Numbered from the stretch's first letter, positions 53,253-63,025 are shown. The stretch is DNA of 64,000 bases from Ketobacter sp. (GCF_003671495.1 NZ_RCHN01000028.1:1-64000), one strand, 5' to 3'. The notes: generated by a model from the letters alone, not told the origin. A program made the numbers and translations.

Positions 53253-53818
53253 TGTGGGCGGTGATGGAAGCCTTCGCCATCGTGCGGGATTTCCACTTTG
53301 CCGGTGGGGTGGTGCTGTGGACCATCGGCCTCAACACCCTGCTGATGTGGACGCTGGTGATCGAGCGGGTGCTGTTTTATCGCTTCACCCTGCCCAGGGA
53401 AGTGAACCGGGTCACCCATTCCTGGTTTTCCCGCGATGACCGCCGTTCCTGGTACGCGCGCCAGATTCGCCAGAAACTGGTGGCCGAGATCAGCCAGCGG
53501 GCGCACTTTTCCCTGCCGGTGATCAAAACTCTGGTGACCCTGTGTCCGCTGTTCGGTTTGCTGGGTACGGTGACCGGCATGATCGAGATTTTTGATGTCA
53601 TGAACGCCTTCGGCATGAACAACACCCGTTCCATGGCATCGGGTATTTCCCGCGCCACCCTGCCCACCATGGCGGGCATGGGGGCGGCCATTTTTGGCCT
53701 GATGGCCTATCGCGCCCTGCTGCGCTATTACGAAATCCAGGTGCAGGGTGTGGCCGACCAGCTGTCGCTTTCCACCCGTGCTGCCACCCGCAGTACGACA
53801 GGAGGTACTCCCGCATGA
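53252..53818 (+). CDS. exbB: ExbB-type proton channel subunit
   Basis: This 188-residue inner-membrane protein has three helices and the ExbB/TolQ/MotA motif LFGLLGTVTGMIEIFDVMNAFG, with conserved Thr in the channel helix. It overlaps TtpC by one base (TGATG). It forms the pentameric channel with ExbD that drives TonB. GVRNM-type end: GTRSMASGISRATLPTMAGM-like GISRATLPTMAG. Confidence 0.94.
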   Translation: MWAVMEAFAIVRDFHFAGGVVLWTIGLNTLLMWTLVIERVLFYRFTLPREVNRVTHSWFSRDDRRSWYARQIRQKLVAEISQRAHFSLPVIKTLVTLCPLFGLLGTVTGMIEIFDVMNAFGMNNTRSMASGISRATLPTMAGMGAAIFGLMAYRALLRYYEIQVQGVADQLSLSTRAATRSTTGGTPA

Positions 53819-54222
53819 GACGCCCATTCGCCCACGTTACCGAAGACGACGATACCAATATCGACATGACCCCCATGTTGGATATCGTGTTCATCATGCT
53901 CATCTTTTTTGTGGTGACCGCGTCGTTTGTAAAAGAGACCGGGATCGACATCAATCGCCCCCAGGCCAAAACCGCCATCACCAAGGAAACCGCCAACATC
54001 AAAATCGCCATCGACGGTAACGATGCCATCTGGATTGATCGTCATCAGGTGGACGAACGCAGTGTGCGGCCGTTGCTGGAGCGCATGCACATGGAAAACC
54101 CGCAGGGGGGATTGATCGTGCAGGCGGACCGCCGTTCCACCAACGAAAAACTGGTGCAGGTCATGGACGCCGCCCGCCAGGCGGGCATCACTTCCATTTC
54201 CATCGCGGCCTCTGAAAAGTAG
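53815..54222 (+). CDS. exbD: ExbD-type proton channel subunit
   Basis: This 135-residue protein has a short cytoplasmic start, one membrane helix with the essential Asp in NIDMTPMLDIVFIMLIFFVV, and a periplasmic ExbD domain (GGLIVQADRRSTNEKLVQV). The Asp carries the proton. Overlaps exbB by ATGA. Confidence 0.95.
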   Translation: MRRPFAHVTEDDDTNIDMTPMLDIVFIMLIFFVVTASFVKETGIDINRPQAKTAITKETANIKIAIDGNDAIWIDRHQVDERSVRPLLERMHMENPQGGLIVQADRRSTNEKLVQVMDAARQAGITSISIAASEK

Positions 54223-54224
54223 TT

Positions 54225-54830
54225 ATGCTGCGCCGCTATTGCATCGCGTTCGTGTTGGCCTTCTGGATGGTTACCTTTCTGTTTGCGCTGATGATCGCCC
54301 TGATCAAAACCAGTGAGGTGCCGGTGGCCGATAACAGCCGATTGAATCTGGTCAATTTCATTCGCGAGAAGCGGGACCCCAATCTGCGCCTGGAAGACCT
54401 GAAGCCCGAGCCACCACCGAAACCTTCCGAACCGCCACCACCGGCCGCATTGCAGATTGAAACCCTGGATCCCAGCGGCGAATCCTTTGCCATTTCCGAA
54501 CTGCCGGTGGCGGACAGTTTTGTATTGGAGCCCGGCCTGGGCATCGGTGAGGGCGACGGCGAGTATCTGCCGGTGTATCGGGTACCGCCACAGTATCCCC
54601 GCAAGGCCCTGTTTGACCGGGTGGAAGGCTGGGTGGTGGTGGAGTTCACCATCGGCACCCAGGGTGAGGTGAAGGATGCCCGGGTGGTGGAATCCAGTCC
54701 CCGCGGCACCTTCGATCAGGCGGCCCTGGATGCGGTGCGCCGGTTCCGCTTCAAGCCCCGCAACATCGCCGGCACTCCGGTGGAAGTGCAGGGCGTGCAG
54801 AACCGCATTCGATTCAAGTTGAAGAAATGA
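54225..54830 (+). CDS. tonB: TonB-type energy transducer
   Basis: This 201-residue protein has an N-terminal helix (AFVLAFWMVTFLFALMIALI), a short proline-rich spacer (PEPPPKPSEPPPPAA) and a C-terminal TonB domain (about 115-200: YPRKALFDRVEGWVVVEF and ALDAVRRFRFKPRNIAG). It carries proton-motive energy to outer-membrane receptors. The spacer is short compared with TonB1, as in TonB2 systems. It begins two bases after exbD. Confidence 0.95.
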   Translation: MLRRYCIAFVLAFWMVTFLFALMIALIKTSEVPVADNSRLNLVNFIREKRDPNLRLEDLKPEPPPKPSEPPPPAALQIETLDPSGESFAISELPVADSFVLEPGLGIGEGDGEYLPVYRVPPQYPRKALFDRVEGWVVVEFTIGTQGEVKDARVVESSPRGTFDQAALDAVRRFRFKPRNIAGTPVEVQGVQNRIRFKLKK

Positions 54831-56089
54831 TGCGCCGGCTGCCTGTTCTTGTTCCGCTGATCCTGCTTTTGAGCCTGTTGCTGAGTCTATTGTTCGGCAA
54901 CCCCGCCCGGGCCGACAGCCCCTCGCTGACTGCCCGCGTCTACAAAGTGATTGTGGATGCCCAGACCGCACTGCAAAAAAAGCAACTGGACAGCGCGCAA
55001 AAGATGCTGGAGGACCATACCGGCGACACTCGCAATTCCCCCTATGACAATGCCATGCTCTGGCATCTGCTGGGCTATGTGTATTACGAACAGGGTCAGC
55101 TGAACAAGTCCGCCGACGCCTTTGAAAAAGTATTCGACTACGACATCCCCGTCAGCCTCAGCAACAGCAATCACAAGATGCTGGGGCAGGTGTACATGGC
55201 CCGCAGCCAATACCGGGAGGCGTTACCCCATTTACGGCGCTGGCTGGAAAACGAGACCGATAACCGCGAAGAGATCCACGCCCTGATCGCCCATTGCTAC
55301 TACGAGATGAAGCAGTACAAATCCGCCGTCACCCATCTGGAAACCGCCATCGACGGCTATCAGGCCCGCCGCAAAACCCCGCGGGAATCCTGGCTCAATC
55401 TGCTGCAGGCCAGCCTGGCGCAAATGAACGACGTGGAGCACCGCATCCGCACCATCCGCATGCTGCTGGCCTGGTTCCCAAAGAAGGAATACTGGCTGGC
55501 CCTGGCCAGTGCCTATGCCCAGTTGGAGCAGATGGACAAGTACCTGGCGATTCTGGCCCTGGCCGAGCGCAAGGATCTGTTGAATACCGACGCCCAGTTT
55601 GTGTCCCTGGCCAGCGTTTATTTTGCCGAAGGGGCACCGCAGAAGACCGCGCAGATTCTGGAAGAGGGCATGCAGAAAGGCGTTGTCAAACGCAACATCC
55701 GCAATCTGCGTTTTCTGGCGTCCGCCTACACCATGGCGCGGGAATACGAAAAGGCCCTGGTGCCGCTGCGGGCGGCGGCAGCCCAATCCAAAGACGGCGA
55801 GCTGGACATCATGCTGGGCAACGCCCTGTATCAGCTGGCCCGCTGGGAAGAAGCCAGCAAGGCACTGCTCACCGGCCTGGACAAGGGCGAGCTCAAACAG
55901 TCCACCACCGCCTGGCTGATGCTGGGACAATGCCAGATAAATCTGAAACAATACGACGCAGCCATCGCGGCGTTTGAGCAGGCAGCCCTGGATGAAGAGC
56001 GCAGCCAGCAGGCGCAGCAATGGATTCAATACGCCCGCTATGAAAAAGAGCGCCAGGAAAAGCTGAAGCTGGAGGCCGACCCGTCATGA
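54827..56089 (+). CDS. TPR-repeat protein of the TonB2-type operon
   Basis: This 420-residue exported protein has a signal peptide (LILLLSLLLSLLFG, cleaved near ARA) and TPR units from about 75 on (AMLWHLLGYVYYEQGQLNKSADAF; ALIAHCYYEMKQYKSAVTHL; WLMLGQCQINLKQYDAAIAAF). A TPR protein is the usual last member of TonB2-type operons. It overlaps tonB by ATGA and the oxidoreductase start by ATGA. Confidence 0.93.
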   Translation: MMRRLPVLVPLILLLSLLLSLLFGNPARADSPSLTARVYKVIVDAQTALQKKQLDSAQKMLEDHTGDTRNSPYDNAMLWHLLGYVYYEQGQLNKSADAFEKVFDYDIPVSLSNSNHKMLGQVYMARSQYREALPHLRRWLENETDNREEIHALIAHCYYEMKQYKSAVTHLETAIDGYQARRKTPRESWLNLLQASLAQMNDVEHRIRTIRMLLAWFPKKEYWLALASAYAQLEQMDKYLAILALAERKDLLNTDAQFVSLASVYFAEGAPQKTAQILEEGMQKGVVKRNIRNLRFLASAYTMAREYEKALVPLRAAAAQSKDGELDIMLGNALYQLARWEEASKALLTGLDKGELKQSTTAWLMLGQCQINLKQYDAAIAAFEQAALDEERSQQAQQWIQYARYEKERQEKLKLEADPS

Positions 56090-57072
56090 AAGCCATTGTG
56101 ATTGAAGCAGACAAGACCCTGAGCTGGCAGGACCACCCGGAGCCGGCGCTGGGCCCGGATCAGGTGGCCATCGCCGTGCGGACCACTGCGGTGAACCGGG
56201 CCGACCTGATGCAACGGGCCGGCCTGTATCCACCGCCGCCGGGGGCCAGTGAGATTCTGGGTTTGGAATGCGCCGGTGAGATCAAAGCCATCGGCGCCAA
56301 TGTGCGCCAGTGGCAGGTGGGGGACAAAGTGTGTGCACTGCTGGCGGGGGGCGGTTACGCCGAAACCGTGGTGTGTCACGCCGATCACGTATTGCCGATA
56401 CCCGACGGTTTCGATTTTGTTCAGGCCGCTGCCCTGCCGGAAGTGTTCGCCACCGCCTGGCTCAATCTGTTTATGCTAGCGGAGTTGCAACCTGGCCAGA
56501 AGGCCATCGTCCACGCCGGTGCCAGCGGAGTGGGCACCGCCGCCATCCAGCTGTGTAAGGCCCGCGGCAACCCGGTGTTCGTCACCGTTGGGGATCAGGC
56601 CAAACTGGACAGCTGCATTGCATTGGGCGCCGATGCCGGACACCTGCGCACCGAAGGTGATTTCGAATCCAAAGTGAAAGACTGGGCTGGCAAGGCCGGT
56701 GTGGCCGCAATCCTGGATCCGGTGGGCGGCAGTTATCTGGAGCAGAACATCCGGTGCCTCAACACCGATGGCAGCCTGGTGATCATCGGGCTGATGGGAG
56801 GCCGTTCCGGGTCGCTGGATCTGGGCCGCCTGCTGGTGAAACGCATTCGGGTCATTGGCTCCACTCTGCGCAGCCGCAGCGATGCCAGCAAGGCTGCGGT
56901 GATCGCGCAATTGCGGGAGCAGGTGTGGCCAGGGTTTGCGGCCACGGCCAACACCAACCCGATACTGCAGCCGATCGTCCACAGCCGCTTTCCCATTACC
57001 CAGGCCAATCAGGCCTTTGAGCTGGTGGCCAGCAACCTGACCACCGGCAAAGTCATCCTGGAGTTGCCGTAG
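56086..57072 (+). CDS. NAD(P)H-quinone oxidoreductase, PIG3-like (zinc-free MDR)
   Basis: This 328-residue enzyme has the MDR fold without zinc ligands: MKAIVIEADKTLSWQDHPEP, AVNRADLMQRAGLYPPPPGASEILG, and a Rossmann VHAGASGVGTAAIQLCKARG. It has the PIG3-type features of NADPH-dependent quinone reductases. It is the last gene of the operon, ATGA-coupled to the TPR gene; the link to TonB function is not obvious, but gene fusion by overlap suggests it is translated with them. Confidence 0.93.
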   Translation: MKAIVIEADKTLSWQDHPEPALGPDQVAIAVRTTAVNRADLMQRAGLYPPPPGASEILGLECAGEIKAIGANVRQWQVGDKVCALLAGGGYAETVVCHADHVLPIPDGFDFVQAAALPEVFATAWLNLFMLAELQPGQKAIVHAGASGVGTAAIQLCKARGNPVFVTVGDQAKLDSCIALGADAGHLRTEGDFESKVKDWAGKAGVAAILDPVGGSYLEQNIRCLNTDGSLVIIGLMGGRSGSLDLGRLLVKRIRVIGSTLRSRSDASKAAVIAQLREQVWPGFAATANTNPILQPIVHSRFPITQANQAFELVASNLTTGKVILELP

Positions 57073-57077
57073 CGCTG

Positions 57078-59180
57078 TCAGCCGCCACTGGTGTCTGCCA
57101 GGTCGGCCTGTTCAAAGGTGCCTTTGTTGGGGGTCAGATCCTTGGGCTTGGTGCCAGGCATCAGTTCAAAGCCGATGTCGAACTGCACCAACAGGGTTTT
57201 CAGGGTCTCATAGGCTGACTTGTCGCCCTCCAGTTTGGCCTTGCCGGATTTGATCTGATCATCAAAGCTCACCGCACCCATCATGGTTTTTTCCAGGTCG
57301 GAACGGTTGATGGTGATGGTGAGGTCTGCGTTTTTGTTGGTAAAGCCCTGAATGCTGGTCAGGGTGCTGTTACTCAACTCCACGGCGAATTTTTCCTTGT
57401 TGTCCGGCGTCACCAGGTTAATGGAAAACGCCTTGCCTTCCGCCTTGTGGCTATCCAGTCGAATGCCGAGAAAATCCAGCCACAATTCGGTGCTCATGGC
57501 CTGGATCATATCCGGACCGGAACTCTTCGGGGAGGAACCGGAGGGAATGCCGGAACGCAATTCATAGGCAGCGGCCAGGAAGCTGTTACGCACACTGGGG
57601 CTTTCCTGCTGATAGCCAATCTGCTCGAATACATCCGCCAGCAGGTCCTTGGCTTTCTGGTTATCCGGTTCCGCATAGACCAGTTTGTTGAGGATCTCCT
57701 GGGCGTGGCGGTACTTGCCTTCGTTATACAGCTGCTGACCTTTTTTGAGGATTTTCTTTGCGCCACCCATCATCTCCACGTACAGCGGTGCGGAATCTTC
57801 CGGCGACAGCGGGATCAGGGTGGTGGGGTTGCCATCCCAATAGCCCAGGTAACGGTTCACCACAGCACGGCTGTTGTGTTCCACGGAGCCGTGATAGCTG
57901 CGTGCGGACCATTGTTGTTGCAGACTTTCTGGCACTTCGTATTGGTTGTGGATCTGGTTGATGGTCACGCCCTGATTGGCCAGGTGCAGCACACCGTTGT
58001 TGAGGTTGGCGTAAGTGTCGCGCTGGGCCCGCATCACTTCCTGAATGCGTTCATTACCCCAGCGTGGCCAGCTGTGGGAAGCAAACATCACCTGGGCATC
58101 CTGACCGAACAGGTACAGTGCGCGGTTGATTTCTTTGGACCACTTCAACGCATCCCGCACCAGGGCGCCGCGCAGGGTATAAATATTGTGGATGGTGCCG
58201 GTGATGTTCTCCGCCGCCCAGAAGGCTTTCCACTCCGGGAAGTAGGTATTCATCTCCGCCGGTGCTTCTGTGCCCGGAGTGTTCTGGAATATCATTTTCA
58301 CGCCATCGACGGTGAGGGTTTCCAGATCTTTGGACACGATCACATTGGGTGGGATCAGGCCCAGGTTACCGGCTGCGGTGTTTTTACCGATGGACTGGTC
58401 CACGTGGCCGAAGGGGCTGCGGGGCAGCAACACGCCGTACTGGAAGAACATGCGGCGGTTCATGGCATTACCGGCGTACACGTTTTCCGCGACGGCATGA
58501 TCCATAAAGCCCACCGGGGCAATGACTTTGACTTTACCACTCTGGACGTCTTTCAAATCCACCACACCCCGCACTCCACCAAAATGGTCGGCATGGGAAT
58601 GGGAATAGACCACGGCCACCACAGGGCGTTTGCCGAGCTTTTCGTTAACCAGTTTGAGGGCCGCCGCTGCGGTCTCTTTTGCCGTCAGGGGATCAAATAC
58701 AATCCAGCCGGTGTCACTTTTGATAAAACTGATGTTGGCCAGGTCGAAGCCTCGCACCTGATAGATCTTACCGGGCAACACTTCATACAGGCCGTAGTTC
58801 ATGTTGAGGATGGCCTGGCGTTGCAGGGAAGGGTGGATGCTGTCCCAGGTTTGGCCTTCTTCCAGCAGCCATTCATAGCTGCCCATGTCCCAGGCCACAT
58901 TGCCGGCTTCCGCCATGATCTGTTTGTAATCCGGCGCCGCGATGAAGCCGCGTTTGGACTCCTCAAAATCGCGGGTGTCCTCAAACGGCAGGCTGTCCCG
59001 CTGCAACTGTTGCAGTTTGACGGTGTATTCAGAGGGCAGCTTGCCTTTGGGATGGAAGTGTTTACCCTCAGCGGCACCGGCGTCTGACAGGACGCCACCA
59101 CCACCGGCGGCCATGGCGCTGGATGCCCCAAGGCTGCAGGCGATCAACAGGGCCCGGGCGATATTCGAGGATGCGGTCAT
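57078..59180 (-). CDS. SdsA/YjcS-type alkyl sulfatase (MBL fold)
   Basis: This 700-residue exported protein has a signal peptide (ALLIACSLGASSAMA) and a metallo-beta-lactamase domain with SHSHADHFGG (194-199 binds the two zincs), plus MFASHSWPRWG and a C-terminal SCP2-like domain that holds the alkyl chain. SdsA1-type enzymes cleave primary alkyl sulfates such as dodecyl sulfate to alcohol and sulfate. The start is ATG 59180, or the ATG just before (59183); AAGGAG lies close. It is followed downstream by nothing and preceded by an outer-membrane protein gene in the same direction. Confidence 0.92.
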   Translation of the reverse strand: MTASSNIARALLIACSLGASSAMAAGGGGVLSDAGAAEGKHFHPKGKLPSEYTVKLQQLQRDSLPFEDTRDFEESKRGFIAAPDYKQIMAEAGNVAWDMGSYEWLLEEGQTWDSIHPSLQRQAILNMNYGLYEVLPGKIYQVRGFDLANISFIKSDTGWIVFDPLTAKETAAAALKLVNEKLGKRPVVAVVYSHSHADHFGGVRGVVDLKDVQSGKVKVIAPVGFMDHAVAENVYAGNAMNRRMFFQYGVLLPRSPFGHVDQSIGKNTAAGNLGLIPPNVIVSKDLETLTVDGVKMIFQNTPGTEAPAEMNTYFPEWKAFWAAENITGTIHNIYTLRGALVRDALKWSKEINRALYLFGQDAQVMFASHSWPRWGNERIQEVMRAQRDTYANLNNGVLHLANQGVTINQIHNQYEVPESLQQQWSARSYHGSVEHNSRAVVNRYLGYWDGNPTTLIPLSPEDSAPLYVEMMGGAKKILKKGQQLYNEGKYRHAQEILNKLVYAEPDNQKAKDLLADVFEQIGYQQESPSVRNSFLAAAYELRSGIPSGSSPKSSGPDMIQAMSTELWLDFLGIRLDSHKAEGKAFSINLVTPDNKEKFAVELSNSTLTSIQGFTNKNADLTITINRSDLEKTMMGAVSFDDQIKSGKAKLEGDKSAYETLKTLLVQFDIGFELMPGTKPKDLTPNKGTFEQADLADTSGG

Positions 59181-59245
59181 CATGACTCTCCTTTTGTTAT
59201 CCTGAGTGTGATTAGATTGAATTCCCACTGAGCAAAAAATCCGCG

Positions 59246-60043
59246 TTAGAGAAATTGCATGTTGAGTCCCATGTAGACCTGCCACTGGGGCTGCCCGGGG
59301 CCGTCGTCTGCCAGGGAAAATTGAGGCTCGATGAACAGGTTGTAAACGGTTTTCTGTTGCTTGAACACCTGGCCGATGCCGATGCCCACCGGCACACTGT
59401 AATGGTCGTTCTCAAAGTTGTACACCCAGATGGGGGCCGCACGCAGATAGGTGCCTCCCCCCAATTGATACATGCCGAACGGTTGGAAAGCGCCCACGTT
59501 CACGGTATCGCGGTCGTCTTCTCCGGCGAAGCTGTGCTGCCAGGAAAGCAGATAACCAAACTGGAACTGTGCCGAAGTGGCGTTGAACAAGACATTCACC
59601 AAGCCCGCTGACCACTTTTCACTGCCCACGGCATCCTCGGTGGCAGTGGGGGCGGTGAGCTGCGGACCCACCCCAAAACTGATGGCCGGGTTGCCCGTAT
59701 CAATCAGGTAAGCCGTAAACAGGTTGAGATCGCCAATGCCGCTCTCACTGCTGCCGCCGGGACCCACCGGGAACCGGTTGAAAGGCAGAGACGCTCGCAA
59801 CAGCCAGTTGCTGTCCCCCAGGCTGAAGGGCTTGGCGAAGCGCAGCCAGGCCTGATTGGCGGTTTTGTCGGTATCGCTCAGGTCACCAATGTAGTAATCC
59901 TGGACATTGAAAGCAGTCATATTGGCGAGCGGATTGTTGGCCTGGGCCGCCGCCCGGTTGTCGGTCTCCGCCCAGGCTAGAACCGGCAGTAGGCTGGCAT
60001 GCAGCAGCGCGATGAGCAATCGCTGCCGTGTTCTGTGAAGCAT
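59246..60043 (-). CDS. Outer-membrane beta-barrel, MetA-pathway-like
   Basis: This 265-residue protein has a signal peptide ([17 protein letters not shown]), strand-rich sequence and ends MGLNMQFL. It resembles the outer-membrane proteins often called transporter or neuromedin-U-like (PF13557 type). The ATG at 60043 is preferred because AAGGGAA precedes it and the upstream frame would mask the signal peptide. It lies 65 bases before the alkyl sulfatase in the same direction and may let alkyl compounds through the outer membrane. Confidence 0.78.
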   Translation of the reverse strand: MLHRTRQRLLIALLHASLLPVLAWAETDNRAAAQANNPLANMTAFNVQDYYIGDLSDTDKTANQAWLRFAKPFSLGDSNWLLRASLPFNRFPVGPGGSSESGIGDLNLFTAYLIDTGNPAISFGVGPQLTAPTATEDAVGSEKWSAGLVNVLFNATSAQFQFGYLLSWQHSFAGEDDRDTVNVGAFQPFGMYQLGGGTYLRAAPIWVYNFENDHYSVPVGIGIGQVFKQQKTVYNLFIEPQFSLADDGPGQPQWQVYMGLNMQFL

Positions 60044-60249
60044 GGTTTTTCCCTTCCTCAACGTGTAACAGGACGTTCGATAGCATACAGGGATGGCCGC
60101 AAAGTTCAATGCACTGGCCTGGCCGGACGACACCGCCAAACCCGCGAAAAATTGATCCAGTCGATGGCTTTGGTGTAAATGAGTCCTGTATAAATCGGGC
60201 CTGGCTGGTAGAATCATCAACACAATAAAGACAAGACGAGGGGAAGGCT

Positions 60250-60894
60250 GTGGAAGCGCCGATACTGGATGAACCGGACCTGATCATTGCACCTGATGAT
60301 CTGGCGATGTTTTCGGATCAGGACGATCTGTTTCTTGCCGGTGACACCCAAACGTTCAATACCTCCCGCCTGCATCAGACCATCACCGATTCCGCCCATC
60401 GCGCGCTGCAGGTCTGCAATGCCCAGGCTCAGCTGATGCTGGCCAAGTACCAGAGCGAACACGCCGAGGACACCAAAGTGGCCCAGCTCAAGGCCGAGCA
60501 CATTGCCTATGACCTGGGGGATTCCGAGTTCGACCCCAGCCAGGAACGGCAGAACCCCTTTGAGGAGGAAGTGCTCGCCCAGGCCTGGCAGGAGGGCTAT
60601 AACGCCGCCCGCGACGCCAAGCGCTTCCGCCCCATGTTGCAGATCGAACAGAAGTATTGGGAAGATGGGGTGGACACCGAAGACGCCCGCTCCCAGTACG
60701 AATTGTGTGCCCTGCAGTTGTTCCGCATCGCTGCTCAGTTGGAAGACGCCGCCCAGGCAGAACGGGCCAAACGCCTGGCCATGGAGATGTGCCGCTACCA
60801 CGAGGGGGAAACCCCATCCAACAACCGCCAGGGCGAAATTGATCGTTTTATGGCCAAGCAGGCGGAACGCATTGCCCAGGCCATCGACTTCTGA
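60250..60894 (+). CDS. Acidic hypothetical protein, coupled to an AraC gene
   Basis: This 214-residue protein starts at GTG 60250 behind GAGGGGAAGG. It is strongly acidic at its N-terminus ([26 protein letters not shown]) and then mostly helical, ending [11 protein letters not shown]. No membrane segment, signal or family is recognised. Its 3' end overlaps the start of the AraC gene, so they are translated together, suggesting a partner or regulator of that activator. Confidence 0.7.
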   Translation: MEAPILDEPDLIIAPDDLAMFSDQDDLFLAGDTQTFNTSRLHQTITDSAHRALQVCNAQAQLMLAKYQSEHAEDTKVAQLKAEHIAYDLGDSEFDPSQERQNPFEEEVLAQAWQEGYNAARDAKRFRPMLQIEQKYWEDGVDTEDARSQYELCALQLFRIAAQLEDAAQAERAKRLAMEMCRYHEGETPSNNRQGEIDRFMAKQAERIAQAIDF

Positions 60895-61885
60895 GGATCT
60901 GGTCTTTGCCATCGACTACTCCCGCATCCTGGCGGGGGTACTGAACCTTGACCACCATCAGCTGCCCGCCCTGCTGGCGGACACCGGGCTGACCCCACAG
61001 CAGTTCCTGGAGAAGGAAGGCTACATCTCCTGGCCGGAGCAGCACCGCATCATCACCAACGCCCTGGCACTCTACGGCGCCCCCGGACTGGGGCTGCGGG
61101 CAGGAGAACGCTATTCCCTGATGACCCACGGCCTGGTGGGTGTGGCCACCATGGCCTGCCCCACTGTGATGGAGGGATTGCAGGTGCTGGCGCGCTACCA
61201 CCCCACCCGGGCGCAGTTTGTTGAGCAATCCCTGGAGGTGGTGGCCGACACCCTGATCATCCAGTTTTCCCTGCGGGTGGAGCGGGATGCGGTGGGTCAG
61301 TTCCTGTTGGACGCCCTGCTGGTGTCCCAGGTGTCCACCCTGCGCTTTCTGCTGGGGGACCGGGTGGCGGACCTGACCCTGGAGCTGGCCTTCCCCGAGC
61401 CGGATTACGGCGCCCTCTATCATGAAATCCTGCCCGGCACGCTGAGCTTCGGCCACCCGGTGAACCGCATGCTGCTGCCCCGGGAGGTGGGGGATCTGGC
61501 GGTGGCCACCCACGATGCTGCCCTGCAGCAATGGGCCGTTCAGCAATGCGAGCAACAGTTCGAGCGCTTGCACAAGGCCGCCTCCTTCACCGCCCGTACT
61601 CTCACCATCCTGCGCCAGACACCCGGTCGCACCCTGGGCCAGGATCAGGTGGCGTATATGCTGAACGTCTCGCCACGCACCCTGTTAAGAAAGCTCAGGG
61701 AGGAAGGAAGTACTTACAAACAGCTGGTGGACCAGGAACAGAAGCGGCTCGCCCGTTATTATCTGGAGCATACCCGCCACACCATTGAGTCCATCGCCGA
61801 ACAATTGGGCTATCACGACCAGTCCAGTTTCCGCCGTGCCTTCAAACGCTGGTTCGGCCAGTTGCCATCGGAATACCGACGCTGA
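60872..61885 (+). CDS. AraC-family regulator with arabinose-type N-terminal domain
   Basis: This protein of about 337 residues has an AraC-binding (PF12625-like) domain (ILAGVLNLDHHQLPALLADTGL; GYISWPEQHRIITNAL; GLRAGERYSLMTHGLVGVA) and a C-terminal HTH: LGQDQVAYMLNVSPRTLLRKL and IAEQLGYHDQSSFRRAFKRWFG. No ATG precedes the domain. I choose TTG 60872, giving [17 protein letters not shown], which overlaps the upstream gene by 23 bases; other non-ATG starts downstream are possible. It probably controls the desaturase that follows, as in regulator-desaturase pairs of fatty acid or alkane metabolism. Confidence 0.85.
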   Translation: MPRPSTSEDLVFAIDYSRILAGVLNLDHHQLPALLADTGLTPQQFLEKEGYISWPEQHRIITNALALYGAPGLGLRAGERYSLMTHGLVGVATMACPTVMEGLQVLARYHPTRAQFVEQSLEVVADTLIIQFSLRVERDAVGQFLLDALLVSQVSTLRFLLGDRVADLTLELAFPEPDYGALYHEILPGTLSFGHPVNRMLLPREVGDLAVATHDAALQQWAVQQCEQQFERLHKAASFTARTLTILRQTPGRTLGQDQVAYMLNVSPRTLLRKLREEGSTYKQLVDQEQKRLARYYLEHTRHTIESIAEQLGYHDQSSFRRAFKRWFGQLPSEYRR

Positions 61886-61998
61886 TCAACACTCCGTCAG
61901 CTTGGCGGCAAATGTCCCCCTGATCGTCCGCCCCGGTCCTCCTGTAGACAATCCGTCTATGCCATTCTCCGGCACATAAGAACAAAAGGAGAACCCCG

Positions 61999-62889
61999 AT
62001 GACGACGCACATCCAACCTCAACCCCAGCCCAGCCTGGGCGCCGCAGAGAAAGCGGCCATTGCCACCCTGCGCAAGAAACCGCTGGTGGCCTGGCCCACG
62101 GTGATCCTGCTGTTTGCCTCCCAGGCCCTGGTGGCCGGGGTGTGGTATCTGGCCCTTACGGATCAGATTAATCTGTGGCTGGGCTGTCTGGTGAACACCA
62201 TCGCCTATTACGCCCTGTTCACCCCGGCCCACGATGCCATGCATAAGTCGGTCTCCAGCAAATCCTGGATCAACGAGTGGGCGCTGTACCAAACCGCGTT
62301 CGGCTACCTGCCGCTCACCAGCGGCAAGCTGCTGGGGCTGATGCACATGCAGCATCACCGCTTTACCAACGACACCCTGGACCCGGATCACGATCTGGTC
62401 CAGGATTGGAAGAACGTACTATTTTTATGGTTTTTCTGGGATTTTCGCTACATTTGGGTCTACAACAAGTACCGCGACCAGTATCCGGATATCAACCTGA
62501 CCCGCATCTACACCGAACTGGCCCTGGGCCTGTCCATCGTCGGCATGGTGGCCGTGTTCTTCCCCCTGGAGGTGTTGATCCTGTGGTTCATCCCCACCCG
62601 GCTCATGGTGTGGCTGATCTGCCTGGTGTTCATGTACCTGCCCCACGTACCCCACACCTATAAGGACAAAGACGCGCCGTTCCAGGCCACCCTGATCCGC
62701 GAAGGCTGGGAATGGCTGCTGACTCCGCTGATGATGTACCAGAATTACCACCTGGCCCATCACCTGTATCCCACGGTGCCGTTCTATCGTTATAAAAAGG
62801 TGTGGCGAGCGGCAACCCAATACCACGAGGCCCAGCAGCCCGCCAAGGTCAAAGCCTTTGGCCTGCACCCTTACAACCTGCCCGTGTAA
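61999..62889 (+). CDS. Membrane fatty acid desaturase/hydroxylase
   Basis: This 296-residue integral membrane di-iron enzyme has His boxes HDAMHKS, HMQHHRFTND and HHLYPTVPFY, with four or so membrane helices between them. The set fits acyl-lipid desaturases and related hydroxylases such as beta-carotene hydroxylase types; which it is cannot be told from sequence alone. A strong AGGAGAAC lies before ATG 61999. It follows the AraC gene by 113 bases. Confidence 0.9.
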   Translation: MTTHIQPQPQPSLGAAEKAAIATLRKKPLVAWPTVILLFASQALVAGVWYLALTDQINLWLGCLVNTIAYYALFTPAHDAMHKSVSSKSWINEWALYQTAFGYLPLTSGKLLGLMHMQHHRFTNDTLDPDHDLVQDWKNVLFLWFFWDFRYIWVYNKYRDQYPDINLTRIYTELALGLSIVGMVAVFFPLEVLILWFIPTRLMVWLICLVFMYLPHVPHTYKDKDAPFQATLIREGWEWLLTPLMMYQNYHLAHHLYPTVPFYRYKKVWRAATQYHEAQQPAKVKAFGLHPYNLPV

Positions 62890-62898
62890 TGCCATCAA

Positions 62899-62933
62899 GG
62901 TGGCCTGTCAGATCCAGAAAGTGACAGGTCACC
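62899..62933 (+). terminator. Imperfect hairpin after the desaturase gene
   Basis: GGTGGCCTGTCA and TGACAGGTCACC form a 12-bp stem with one mismatch, ten bases past the desaturase stop. No T-run follows, so termination is not certain. Confidence 0.45.
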
Positions 62934-63025
62934 ACTGCCCCGACACGCTGATCTGACCCCGTTCCCGCCTGATCATAAATTATCCTGAATCTCATTTTTC
63001 CTAACAAATACAACAGATTACAATA

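Noticed and set aside
57447..59087. A 546-codon open frame opposite the alkyl sulfatase
   Set aside because: Antisense to a gene with complete catalytic motifs; low-complexity composition and no ribosome site support its being a shadow.
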